Shown piece after piece: positions 1 to 10,869 of a DNA stretch of 64,000 nt (the first letter of the stretch is position 1; each line of letters opens with the position of its first letter). A model generated the notes under the pieces. The model was given only the letters and a program-made list of their open reading frames with translations. It did not search any database and had not been told where the DNA came from. The stretch is from Porpolomopsis calyptriformis (taxonomy: Eukaryota; Basidiomycota; Agaricomycetes; Agaricales; Hygrophoraceae). The stretch covers positions 1,538,470-1,602,469 of the forward strand of contig OX621175.1 in assembly GCA_951640195.1 (NCBI GenBank), in the 5' to 3' direction. Both the position numbers and the translations under genes were made by a program.

Positions 1-34
1 ACTGGGGTGGTTGTGACTTGCACAGAATAGATAG

Positions 35-1428
35 TCAAGTTTGTACAACCCACACTGGATCGAGAAACTGAGGAACTTCAATCATATTTTAGTATTAACA
101 TTGAATATAACAATAATAATAATATGAGCACTTACCGCCCCATAAGCTGACAGCATATTCTCGTCCAGCCATTTCCGATTCAATATTGTAACTTGGCGAA
201 AGTATTGCCCTCGCTGCAACAATGCGTCAACAAGTTCAAACGCATGGGGAGTATGAATTATCGGCGAGAGCCGACTCCCGGCCAATTCTTTCATGGCATC
301 TGCCTCCAGCTTTGTCGCCGTCGCCCTGTCTTCCATGCCTCTCGCCTTCACGATCGACCGAACTTGGGCCACAAGTTGTTCCTCAATCGTTTCGCGATAC
401 ACATATTTGTTCTCGTTTCTTGACAAATACATCCCAAGCTCGCTATCCACTTTATCTATAATAATATCATGAGTTAAGTTAGTATATCAAAGTATGAACA
501 ATGAGAGAAGATAAGGCATGCACAATCAGCAGAATAGTCAAATAGCGATGCGCATGAATGACCAGTGGTTCATGCGCATGCCCTTCCTATATTTGCGCAC
601 ACACTACTTGCCCTATATGCGCATCGAGACCATGACCATTAGCTTAGTATAATCTATGCGCATGAATGACCAGTGGTCTATGCGCATAGAATATACTTCG
701 AGTTGCCCATGCGCATCCAAAGCAGTCAGCAGGTGCGTATAAATCACTTGCAGTCTATGCGCAATAGCTGACTGCTCTGGATGCGCATTGGCAACTCGCT
801 GCCAATGCGCATCGTCCATGCGATTATTTCAAATGAACTCACCTAGGTCATACACACACACTTTCCACCATCTCTGCTCATTATATCTCGTCGTCGTTTT
901 CCCTAGCAGCGCCCACATCTCCTTCACTCGATTGCCGTACTCATACATCTTGGCCAGATGCTTTTCCGACATGTTCCTCCGTCGCTCAAACTCCAGCGCA
1001 TTCTTCTCCAACAAGTTCATTTCTTCTTCGTACAAGTCCTTTAATTCCCACACTGCGGCACAGCGGTGCTGTCCTCCAAACGCAATCACCTGGTGTGTAA
1101 ACTGCTTCTCCAGAAACTCCAGTGGGGCCGGCCTCAGGACCTCTGGGTCCCTGGTAATCTGGCTTCCATCGATGTGGTCCATATAGATCCCAATCGGAAT
1201 CGCCAACTCTGTTTGGAATTGGAGGAAGCCGTTCTCGAGTAACGACTTCCTATGTTGCCGAACCTCGGCTTTAGACAGCGCCCGATCGTTGTACGTACCA
1301 AACTTGAGGTGATATTCGACCTCTTCTTCAGCTTCTTGCGCAGCGTACAGTTCGATCTGCGTGTATCCGACAAACGCCGCCCATTTTTTTGCTTCCATCT
1401 CGGTCGCCTTGCGCGTGGCTCGATCCAT
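35..1428 (-). CDS. Uncharacterised protein with GGQHR motif
   Basis: Three exons can be read on the minus strand: 1428-843, 455-136 and 67-35. Donor GTGAGT at 842 and acceptor TATAG at 456 join the coding phase cleanly (..YDL-DKVDSELGMYL..), and a second intron (135-68, GTAAGT..CAG) leads to a short last exon ending TGA. The open frame continues upstream of the first ATG to 1512, with Lys/Ala-rich repeats, so the true 5' end may be earlier. The protein (about 315 aa) is charged. It has an AFGGQHRCAAVWEL segment that resembles the GxxR signature of ParB/Srx-like folds; that link is inference. I cannot name a family. It lies immediately downstream of a histidine kinase that lacks its C-terminus, so it may be part of an insertion. 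The 387-bp first intron is unusually long and full of palindromes. Confidence 0.5.
456..842 (-). repeat. Palindrome-rich intron with eight ATGCGCAT octamers
   Basis: The self-complementary octamer ATGCGCAT occurs at 548, 572, 617, 656, 680, 709, 781 and 805, all within 265 bp. Several are paired in inverted repeats: 548-558 with 569-579 (11 bp perfect), 654-663 with 680-689 (10 bp), and 699-730 with 767-798 (32 bp, 2 mismatches). The whole block lies inside the intron of the GGQHR-motif gene. Confidence 0.85.
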
Positions 1429-1631
1429 GTTCCGGAGCTCTTCCTCTTCAAGGCGAGCCGCTTTCGTCGCTTTCGGCGCTTTCGTGGCTTTCGTTGATTT
1501 TTCGATCTCCGCTCAGCACGAGCGGCATAACCTGACTAAGGGGATGGGAATGAGACTACTGGCATCCATGTATGTAGTACAAAACTGACGATCATATATA
1601 TGAGCTTGGAGGAAAGCCGACTGTCTGAGAT

Positions 1632-4600
1632 TCATATATATGCCTTTACTTGCGTCTGCCAATCTGAATGCCACTCATCAGCCATATAAGGTTTGGACCT
1701 TTTCGCTGATGTACGCTTGTTGAAAGGTGCCATCTTCGCCAACGTGCTCTCCATCGAGGTCTGGCTGATCTGTGATGTGATAGTGAAGAAGAATTTACTC
1801 CCTTTCGACACCTCACTCTCCACCCACATGTTGCCCTGCATCAACAACACCAACCTCTTCGAGATGGAAAGGCCCAAACCAGTACCCCCATACTCCTACC
1901 AGGTGAATGAGTTCTCGTAGCCCATAAAAACAACCTGAATCGGTGTACTTACCCTCGTAGTAGACCCATCCGCCTGGCAGAATGTGTCAAATATCAAATT
2001 AAGCTTATCTTTGGCTATCCCAATCCCTGTGTCTGTGACACAAAATTCCAGAGTGACACTCTGGTCATCCCGGGCCAGCAGTCGCGTGCTCAAATTGACG
2101 TGACCCTTGCGAACCTTGGATGGTGGCGTAAACTTGATGGCATTCCCAACCAGATTGGTAATAACCTGTCGCAGCCTCAGGGAGTCGCCAATAAGGTGAT
2201 CAGGAATGTTGGCTTCAACGTCGCAGGTAAGATCCAAATTATTCTGTGAGGCACGGACGACCAGCGTCTTGAGGATACCGAAAACGGTCTGGCGCAGAGA
2301 ATAGGATACTGCCTCCATAGTCATACGACCCGCCTCAACTAGGGGTGGAAAGAAGACAATTCAGGAAGGGCAACATACAATGAAGGGTAAATCGAGACAT
2401 ACTTTTCGATATATCAAGAATGTCGTCAATGATCAACAGAAGCGATCTCGCGAGACTATGAACCAACAAAAGGCTCTCCCGCTGCGATCGATTCAGGTCA
2501 CTATCAAGCGTCAACTCTGTCATCCCAATAATCCCATTCATTGGGGTCCTAGTATCACCTTCGCATCAGAGCCAGAACTAAAACGAACGAAAGACAGACG
2601 AACCTGATCTCATGCGACATATTTGCCAAAAACTCACTCTTACTCCTATTGGCCAACTCAGCTGCCTCCCTCGCGGCGGTATTCTTTTGTATACTATCCC
2701 TCAAATTGTAAACCATTTGATTGATCTGCGTCTTGAGCGAGTCCATCTCCCCACTCGCCTCAACTGTGATAAACCGTGTGAAATCGCCGTCCATGGCCGC
2801 CGCCGATATCTGCGCGAACCCGAGAACCTGAGTTGTCAAATTCCCCGCCATGGTATTCACAGATAATCTGCCGATCCAAATACCACCACAGAAGCCATTA
2901 GTAAACGTACCACTTGGACCACAGGGACGGGCGTCGTACGTGATCTCCTGCCAAATACCCTGCACGTTCCCAACCTCAGCCTGCTCTCCCAATTTCCCTT
3001 CTGTCCCGACCTCGCGCGCTACTTTCTTCACCTCAGCAGCGAATATCGCCAGTTGGTCAATCATGTCGTTTATTGTGTTCACGAGGCTTAACATTTCGCC
3101 CGAGACCGACACACCAGTGATCTTCTGCGTGAGATACCCACGAGCTACTGCGGTCTATATGAGCAGGGAATGCGCAAATGGGCTCATTAAAGACAACGAT
3201 GGAATGCTCAAAGTGGGATGGACGTACGGTTGCAACGGCAATCGTCCGGACTTGCAGAGTGAGCTAGAGCAGAAAGAAAATGTCAGAATACGGTGCTAAA
3301 GAAACAAGAAAACACACATTGTTAGCCATGACATTCACGTTGTCTGTCAAGTCCTACCCAACAACATCAGTGCCCTTGTGAGAAACAAGAGGTAGGGTCC
3401 TCACCTTCCAAGTCCCACCGACATTTGTAACCCTGGCTTGCCCTCCTAATCGCCCTTCGGTCCCGACCTCCCTCGCCACACGCGTAACCTCATCAGCAAA
3501 TAGGCTCAAACTCTCTGTCATCCCATTAACCGTCTCCTTCAGTCCTAAAATCTCACCCCTCACATCTACCTCGATCTTCTTCGTCAAATCGCCTCCAGCA
3601 ACGGCCTTGGTAACCTCGGCGATTGAGCGCACTTGATTCGTCAAGTTCATCGCCATAAGGTTCACGTTGTCAGTGAGAACCTATGGGATAGAATGAGCGA
3701 GAAAAAAAAAAGTCGCAGAACACAACACACCTTCCACGTCCCCTGTACATCCGGAATAAACGCCTGCCCACCTAAAATGCCCTCTGTCCCCACCTCTAGT
3801 GATACCCGAGTCACCTCCTTCGCGAGAGTCGACAGCTGGGCTACCATGGAATTCACAGTCATCTTCAGATCGAGCATCTCGCCCTGCACATCGACGTTCA
3901 CAAGTTTCCCGAGGTCGCCCAGCGCCACGGCTTTCGTCACTTCTGAGATGGAACGCACTTGATCCGTTAAGTTGCTTGCCATTTTCTGGAGAAGGAAGGG
4001 GGCGTGTGTTTACAGAATCACAAGAAAGTAGAACAAACGCACATTAACATTCCTCGTCAGGTCGGCCCAAGTGCCCTGCACCCCTTCGACCCTAGCTTGA
4101 CCACCGAGTATTCCCTGAGTCCCCACCTCGAGAGCAACCCTCGTAACCTCACTCGCAAATGCACTCAACTGGTCCACCATAGAATTGACAGTTCCTTTGA
4201 GCGTTGCCATCTCCCCCTCGACAAGTATCTCAATCTTCTGTGTAGGGTCGCCCTTGGCTACAGCGGTGGTGACATGAGCAGTCGAGCGAACTTGATCGGT
4301 TAAACTTGAGCACATTCGATTGACCTTTTATAAGAATGAGATAAGGCAACCGTACATCCACTCAAAAACTCAAAAATAGACACTTACATTCCTGACAAGC
4401 TCGAACCAAACACCTTCCACGTCTGGAACATGCGCTTGCCCCCCGAGCTTCCCTTGACTGCCTACTTCCTGCGTCACCCTCGTCACTTCCGCCGCCAACG
4501 CACGGAGTCGCACGACCATACCGTTCACGGTGTTCTTCAAATCTAAGATCTCGCCGCGGGCATCCACTTTGATCTGCTTGGACAAGTCTCCTAGTGCGAC

Positions 4601-5740
4601 TGCCTTGGTGGCTTTTGCAATCGACCGGACTTGACTAGTGAGATTAGCGGCAAGGTTGTTGACTACGCCTGTGTGTTCTCGCCAGGTTCCTTCGACGTCG
4701 AGGACAAGAGCTTGTCCGCCGAGTTTACTAAATAGTAATTCTGCATGTTGCAGCCAACGAGGGGTGGTAAAAGATCACTTACCCTTCTGTGCCGACCTCT
4801 TGACTGACTCGAGTAACCTCCTTAGCGAACTGTCCCAATTTATTAACCTATGTACAATATAACGGTAGCGTACAAGGAATTATGATAGAGTAATTCGCAC
4901 CATAGTATTGATAACGTCTTTGAGTTGGACCATGACAACGCCCTGTACTGGCACGGTTATCTTCTGAGATAAGTCACCCCTAGCGACGGCGTTACAAACA
5001 CGAGCGACATCTTGGACTTGTGCCTTGAGCAACCGCAGCTCCTCGACGGCACTCATCCCGCTCTCGAACGCAACGGAAGACAAACCGACAGAAGGGTCGG
5101 TGTACACATGTCTCATGGTGGTGGCGTCGGTGGTGACCCTCCCGCAGGTCGGGCAGATGGAGTGATGTCCATGGGAAGAGGCCGGCGCGGAGGCCGTTGT
5201 GGTGTAAAGGTATCGGGTGTGCTTGGTTGGGGCAAAGCTTGTGAGGTTTTCGAGGGAGATATGTTCCGGGCGGCCATTTGGGGGTGGACAGGAGATGGTG
5301 GATGGATGGTCGTCATCTCGTGGTTCCATTTCGACGTCCTGTTCGGTGGTGCCATTATTGTTGCTTGGATGGGACTCACCGTTGGCGATGATGTGATGAT
5401 AGATAGAATGCGGTGAAAGCTCGTTGGTGAAGGAGGGTATATCACCCACACTTCGTCTCTTTTTTGTATCTGGTCCGTTCAATTGCCAGCTCTCGGACGC
5501 TTTAATGGAAGCAAGCGTGTCTTCTGCAGTGTACATCCGTCTCGCCATTGCACTGAGCGACCCGAGGATGATATCCATCTGTTTATCTGTGGGGCCATCG
5601 TATCTGGGGATTGGAGCCGCCGAAGGACCAAGCTCATAGATGGACAAGAGAGCGACAAGATACGGGATGGTGATTGATTGTCGACGATGTTGGTCATCGT
5701 CAACGACAGCGAGGAGGAGGAGGGTAATAAGCTCAACACG
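1632..5740 (-). CDS. Group III hybrid histidine kinase (NIK1/Os-1 type) lacking the receiver domain
   Basis: Multi-exon sensor kinase of the fungal osmostress (HOG) pathway, the family targeted by phenylpyrrole fungicides. Reading down the minus strand: an N-terminal region (about 5650-5060) with [17 protein letters not shown] and a CPTCGR motif; seven HAMP-like repeats at about 5030-4800, 4690-4385, 4315-4010, 3985-3735, 3660-3405, 3250-2950 and 2860-2680, each with a (V/A)xxGDLxxKI core; a HisKA domain with H-box [16 protein letters not shown] split by an intron near 2600-2540; and a HATPase domain with N-box [11 protein letters not shown]1 DTGIGIAKD and G2 [13 protein letters not shown] (2250-1870). 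After MAPFNKRT (about 1705), where family members continue into a REC domain, 25 unrelated residues lead to a stop at 1632. The phospho-acceptor Asp domain is therefore missing. The open frame runs upstream of 5647 to about 5755 without an ATG, so the start is unresolved. Repeat six has GYL in place of GDL. Probably a damaged copy. Confidence 0.85.
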
Positions 5741-5772
5741 TGCAGAACCGTTTCCTCATCTTATCTCTCACC

Positions 5773-5971
5773 ATGTCTTCCAATTCCAAAACCTCTCCTC
5801 AATCAACGCACAAAATCCTACGAATTCTTCGGTCCTCCGGGCGCCCTTTTCGTCACCCTCTCCGTCCCCTTCACAACCTACTTCCTCTACTTTGCCTGCT
5901 CAGAGCATTCAGGCGGTTGCCCACCCCGCCTCCCACTCGAGACACTCAAACACAGCCGGCCTTGGCTCTGA
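5773..5971 (+). pseudogene. ERG24: ERG24 (C-14 sterol reductase) 5' fragment
   Basis: The frame translating to RTKSYEFFGPPGALFVTLS and ACSEHSGGCPP matches the N-terminus of fungal delta-14 sterol reductase, a multi-pass ER enzyme of ergosterol synthesis. The ATG at 5773 (MSSNSK..) is in a different frame from this segment, so there is a frameshift or indel between them. Similarity stops after LETLKH near 5955, where antisense TRAPPC11 sequence begins; only about 60 of the roughly 450 residues remain. It is divergently arranged with the histidine kinase and separated from it by a few tens of bases. Confidence 0.75.
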
Positions 5972-8000
5972 TTCTGCCCGTTTATCGGACTGTACTTTTT
6001 GAATAACTCGTATGACTTTGTGTACAGCTGCAGTTGACAACGAGGAAAAAAACAGGGGCAATTGTCTTTGAACCGGCTGCGCAATGAGTTGGCCAAGAGG
6101 ATGATACGGACCTCCAAGATGATCGTTAGATGATCCACCTTCTTCTCGTTCACGAATCCGGGGGAGGTCTGTAGGGCCCGCACCATAATCAGATCAACCA
6201 GACATCGTCCGATATTTGCATGCTTACCTCCATCTTCAGAGCGGCCAGAAAACGTTCCCTTCTCAATTCAGTGTACCGAGCTGCCATGTGATAATAGTAA
6301 CCAGGATGTTGCAATGCATGACTCGCATTTATCCCAGCGTTGGCTTGGATGGTCAAAGGTACGGAAGAGCGTGAGGTGGAGGATAAGGATACAGGGGCGG
6401 GGAGATGAGATTGGATGGTGAGTGTGGATTGCGTGCCCTGCTCGAGTAATTCGGCAAAGACACGGTATCTGGAGTATCGAAAATACTGTTTGAAACTTGA
6501 GGAGTGACGAGGAAAGGATGATACGCAACTGTCTTGCCATCCAGCTCCAAAACTCGTACGTCTCTTCACCAATCCCCCAACCACGCGAAAAGTCGGCAAA
6601 GTGGCGGACGTGGGTATTGTGATGCGAGAGCGCAAGCGTGTGCTCGTTATTATAAAGATAGAGCTTTGAGACCTGAGATCGGATGAGAATTTTCGAGGAC
6701 GTTCTAAATTTTAGGCCGAGATTGCTAGATAGAGGGATTTACCTTCACGTTAATACAATCTGCAAGTACCTTGGCCTCCGCCCAACGTTTCTTGCGAGGT
6801 GGGAGAATCGCCGTGGAGCCAAACATGACAATAAGCATGGCGTATGCATCCTGGTAATGTCTGAACTCCGGTAAAGGGGGAAGAGAAGGAACAAGAAGAT
6901 AACACGTACTTGAGTGCAACCTCGTCTTCGCCTCGGAACTCTGCAAAGCATGCCATCTTGTACTCATAGCGCACAGTCCACCCCTCAGGACGTAGCGGCC
7001 TTGCTGTCCCAAGAGGTGAGTTTGAGATATGGCTAGATCCTGATTGTGTGTGGCGGTTTCGTTTCCGGCGTACACGTTTCGAGTGATTGGTGTAGTACTC
7101 CAGTGCGGGTTCGTACAAGGCCTGCTGCAAGCTACAATATGGTTTGTACTGATCGTTCGACAATAAAAACGCAAAGGTTTTGGTGACATGATAGGGAAAC
7201 AGTGCACTTTCGTCGCATAATTGATGGTTGCAAATGAAAAGAGGCGTACCTCTGGACGAAATCACCGAGTTCTGACGGGCTTACTGGGCTCAGGACAAAG
7301 AGCGCCACGCGTGACGCTCTGTCTCCGGATGTAAGTGAGACGTGCATCCAGTAACCGGTCGTCTATTGGCAATGAGGTGAATATATTGAAGAGAAGCAAC
7401 AGGAACTCACCTAGCATGCGTCGTGTGGCAGTAAGAACAACTGTGAGCTTTATGCCACGCTCGCTTGTGCTCTTCTTGCGCCCGCTGAGAGTTCAGAGTC
7501 CTTACGCCGCTCCTCATCTGCCCTTTCGCGTTCTCGGTCTGGATCTGGCCGGTCAAGAGGTTGACGAGGAGTAACAGATGGTAGCTCAAATATACGAAGG
7601 AAAAGGACAAAGACGCTTGGTACCAGCGTAGTGTGCTTGCGGGTCCAGGTGGGCGATGGGGCCATCAGGGAAGGGGGGTGACGTTGGGGTCAGTGGGGAC
7701 AAGGGGTGTGCCGTAAGGTACTGCGGGTCATCTGGGGTGAGTTTTCGCGGGGGGAAGCGAACGGACTTGTCAACGAATACGACATGGAAAGACTTGGACT
7801 TTTCAGGCTGATATTGCGGGCCTGCGAGTAAGGAGAGCATCACGAAGGCGATGGGTTAGAACTGTGAATTGATCCTGCTGTTTCTCTGAGGAAATATCCA
7901 GGCCAGCGACAAACATGACAGGAGCCAGCTGTGACCTACATGATTGGAGTTGGTTCTTGACCATAGTAACAGATGAAGCATAAGAAATGGGTTGTATCAT
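5955..8000 (-). pseudogene. TRAPPC11 (foie gras/gryzun) 5' half, frameshifted and truncated
   Basis: TRAPPC11 is a TRAPP-complex subunit acting in ER-Golgi transport. Recognisable pieces in order on the minus strand: LAPVMFVAGLDIS (about 7915), EKSKSFHVVFVDKSVRFPP (7800), RKHTTLVPSVFVLFLRIFEL (7630), ALFVLSPVSPSELGDFVQ (7290), LYEPALEYYTNHSKRVRRKRNR (7100), GWTVRYEYKMACFAEFRGED (6980), MLIVMFGSTAILPPRKKRWA (6820), RVFAELLEQGT (6460), LQHPGYYYHMAARYTELRRE (6300), SPGFVNEKKVDHL (6160) and LYTKSYELFKKYS (6000). Several neighbouring segments lie in different frames without splice sites between them (near 7815, 7660 and 7465), so at least three frameshifts are present. The sequence stops after KKYSPINGQ at about 5960, where it abuts ERG24. 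The C-terminal half (gryzun region) is absent. Confidence 0.8.
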
Positions 8001-8059
8001 TTCACCACTTCAATGAAGCGGTGAATTGGGTCAGTAAACCAAGGGTTTATAATTCAATT

Positions 8060-8260
8060 ATAAACATGAAGTCCAGCCCAAGGCCAGATAACACAAACAC
8101 CACTATTCCAGTGGTCCAAGCCCCAGGCTGCAAAAATAAGATATGACAGGAACAATTGGCAGTCCAAGCCAAGCCCGGATAATGCAAATACTAATCCAAG
8201 GGGGTCCAAGCCAAGCCCAGATAACCCAAAGGACGATTCCATATCACAAATTATATTGCG
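8060..8260. repeat. Degenerate short tandem motif (CCAAGCCCAGATAA-like)
   Basis: The motif GTCCAAGCCAAGCCCAGATAA, or close variants followed by a short CAAA-containing spacer, appears about four times (around 8068, 8108, 8160 and 8202). The region 8000-8455 otherwise shows no credible gene. Confidence 0.5.
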
Positions 8261-8454
8261 ACACCCAGGAAATGAACCTGGAAGTGGTGTAAGGTATATG
8301 AGGCAAGGGAAATGTTTCAATCTTTAGCAAAAGAAAAGAAAAGAAAGAAGGAATGAAGAAAAAATTCAGACTAAAAATTGCGTACTGCAAAAGAAAACAG
8401 TGAACAGTCAGGTCAAAGTGGTAAAATTGTGAACGTACTGAATCCGACGAGTTA

Positions 8455-8925
8455 CCGTGAATGAATGGGCATGTTTGCCTATTCGTTTCATGCGCCCAGG
8501 CTCGTCTCGGTCGTGCCTAGGGTGGGGACAAGGTCGTGGGGGGTCGGGATGCGGTTGAGCAGCGAGGGGAGGTTGTGGGTGGTGGTGGTCGGGCACCACG
8601 AGTGACCGCGAACAAACGGGCATCTCTGCCCATTCGTTCCGTGCTCTGTGCGACTTGCTAGGTCACCCCGGTCATGCGTGGGATGGGGGCGAGGGCATGG
8701 GGGGTCGGGACGCGGTGGGACGGCGAGGGGTGGTGGTGGTGGTAGTGGTGGTCGGGCACCACGACTCACTGCCAACGAACAGGCATCTCCGCCCATTCGT
8801 TTCGTGCCCCAGTCGAACCTCTGGTTCGTTTCGCCCATGCGTAGGGCAGGGGTGAGGACGTGGGGGGCTGGGACAGGGTTGAGCGGTGAAGGGGGGTCAT
8901 GGGTGGTCGTGGTCGGGCACTGTCA
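8455..8925. repeat. GC-rich minisatellite, three units of about 145-165 bp
   Basis: Three successive units begin near 8455, 8602 and 8767. Each contains GGGCATnTnTGCCnATTCGTTnCGTGC, then a G-rich block (CATGGGGGGTCGGGAnGCGGT) and GGTGGTCGGGCAC. The long ORFs across it on both strands are by-products of the G-rich repeat. Confidence 0.8.
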
Positions 8926-9459
8926 GAGATATATTTTTTCCTTTTCCTTTGCTTGTCTATTCCCATTTACATCAGACAGTTTACACCAATAGCCGCTTAG
9001 CCACCCAAGCTCCGCTTAGTAATACAAGGTGACCAAGCCATATCTATATTTAGTCAACCATCACTCTCCTTATCTACATGACTCATCCATAGTCGTTACG
9101 ACTCACACGTAGTCAATATGACTCATACTTAGCTAGTATATAAAGCTAGCAGTAGATAGACTTAGGATAAGTCTGTTTCTTTCATTAACACCCCAATCAG
9201 TAGTCTTCCAACCCTTTAAAACCCTACACCCAGAGCCTGAAGTAAAACCTTCCGATCAACCCTAGACTGCCGTCTAACAAGAAACAGACTTCCTTCTTGC
9301 TCACTCCACGCTATACAACCCCTACTCTGTCTGGCCAGTGCTGAAGGTCTTCACCCACGAGATCAATTTCACCACCCAGACATTAACATCAATTAGACTT
9401 GCTCTCTCCCCTTGTATTCCCGTCAAGCCCCCCAATATCCAACTGCCACCGTTCCACCA
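8921..9459 (+). mobile_element. Probable 5' LTR/leader of a Ty3-type retrotransposon
   Basis: The stretch begins TGTCAGAGATATA just after the minisatellite and precedes a gag ORF. It holds a TATA-like TATATAAAGC (about 9138) and repeated ACTCAT/GTAGTC motifs. Because the 3' LTR is not in view, the LTR limits cannot be fixed by comparison. Confidence 0.4.
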
Positions 9460-10558
9460 ATGGTTTTGACTCGTTCATCATCCACTATCCCTCACCCTGC
9501 TATCCCTCTCTCCCAGGAAGGCTCTCTCCCTCCTGCCCCAGCTCCCATCCTCGACGAGACGGTTGACCCTGCCCAAGAAGAAGAACAAGAAGAACAAGAA
9601 GAATAAGAAGAACAAGTGGGTCCCTCTCACTCAAAAGGGAAAGGTCGAGCTGAGGACAATGATGAGGATGAAGAAGAAGATCCACGCGTAGCCTTTGAGA
9701 TCATGAAGCAGGATTATCAACAATTGCTGCAGGTCCAACAAGACCAAGCGCAAGCGAGTCATAGAATCGAACAACAACTTCAAGTATTGATGGCCAACCT
9801 CATAGGCCCCCAACCTGTCCCTGCCCCTTTTGGGCTATTCCCACAACCTCTCCAAGCACCCCCAGCATTCCCCCAACCTGTCCCTGCCCCTGCCCCTGCC
9901 CCCGCCAAGATCAAAATGAACCCTCCTGATGAATTCTCTGGTGATCCCACCAAGCTCCGCAACTTCCTGCGTCAAGTGAAGTTGAATCATTTGGGACGAC
10001 CAGGAATCTCAGAGGCCGACAAGATTATCTATGCCTTGTCGTTTATGATCGGAGGAAATGCAGAACCATGGGCTGAGCGTCAAGTAGACGCTTACACAAC
10101 GTTGAACTGGGTTGGTGCCGATTGGGCTGTCTTTGAACAAGCCCTCACCCGAGACTTTGGAGACTTGGACCCCAAGTCAACTGCTCAACTGAAGATCAAG
10201 GACGTCAAGCAGTTCAACAAGAGCGCAGAGGAGTACAACATCAATTTCAATCGATGGGCCTATGATACTGGATACGGACAAGAAGCTTCGGTGACTTTGT
10301 ATAAAGACGGACTCAACCCCTCCCTTTTGCGACAGATCTACCTTTCAGATTGTCAACCCACCACCCTCTTTGAATGGCAGTCTCATGCTGCAGAACTTGA
10401 CAGACGACATCGAGAATTCCTGGCTAGAACATCTTCTAAGCCCCAGACTCGTAACACCCGCATCACCAACACCCCCTACCGACAAGGACCACCTGCTGGT
10501 CCCTCCACCTATTCCAACCCTGCTGCCCCCAGAATCAAACAAGAAGAAAAGCCTGCTT
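9460..10558 (+). pseudogene. gag: Ty3/gypsy-type Gag, with a nonsense codon and truncated
   Basis: Capsid polyprotein of an LTR retrotransposon. The ATG at 9460 (MVLTRSSSTIPHP) starts a frame that meets TAA at 9604 inside a run of Glu codons and then continues in the same frame, so a single GAA to TAA change explains the break. Downstream there is a Glu/Asp-rich segment, a coiled region (YQQLLQVQQDQAQ), a Pro/Ala-rich linker, then the capsid-like retrotrans_gag domain (PPDEFSGDPTKLRNFLRQVK ... YALSFMIGGNAEPWAERQV ... FEQALTRDFGDLDPKSTAQ). The C-terminal zinc knuckle and all of pol are missing because a second element begins at about 10555. Confidence 0.85.
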
Positions 10559-10869
10559 CAGGGACCCATTATCAACAAAATGACCAAAATGCTGGCACAA
10601 AATTAATTCAAAATTCTTTGGGGGATCGTTAGGGCATCCCAATACAATCAGTTTAAGCCATAAATTAAAAAAATTGGCGGTCCCATTCTTGAGATATATG
10701 TAAAATACTCCATTTATACCATTATGCAGCCCAGCTATTGTATTGCACTCTATAAATCACAATTTCATGTCCATTCGATAGGCACAGTGAACTAATGGTG
10801 GGCCCACAGAAAATTCCGATTTTTAGAGCATTTGGTATGTCGTGGTGGAAGATAGTAAGGTTTTAGGAG

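Noticed and set aside
5887..6030. ERG24 continuing as FCPFIGLYFLNNSYDF on the plus strand
   Set aside because: This is the antisense of the TRAPPC11 segment LYTKSYELFKKYSPINGQ; ERG24 similarity ends just before it.
8408..8992. Overlapping ORFs of 60-116 aa on both strands
   Set aside because: They are created by the G-rich minisatellite; the translations are low-complexity Gly/Val or Pro/Arg and repeat with the unit.
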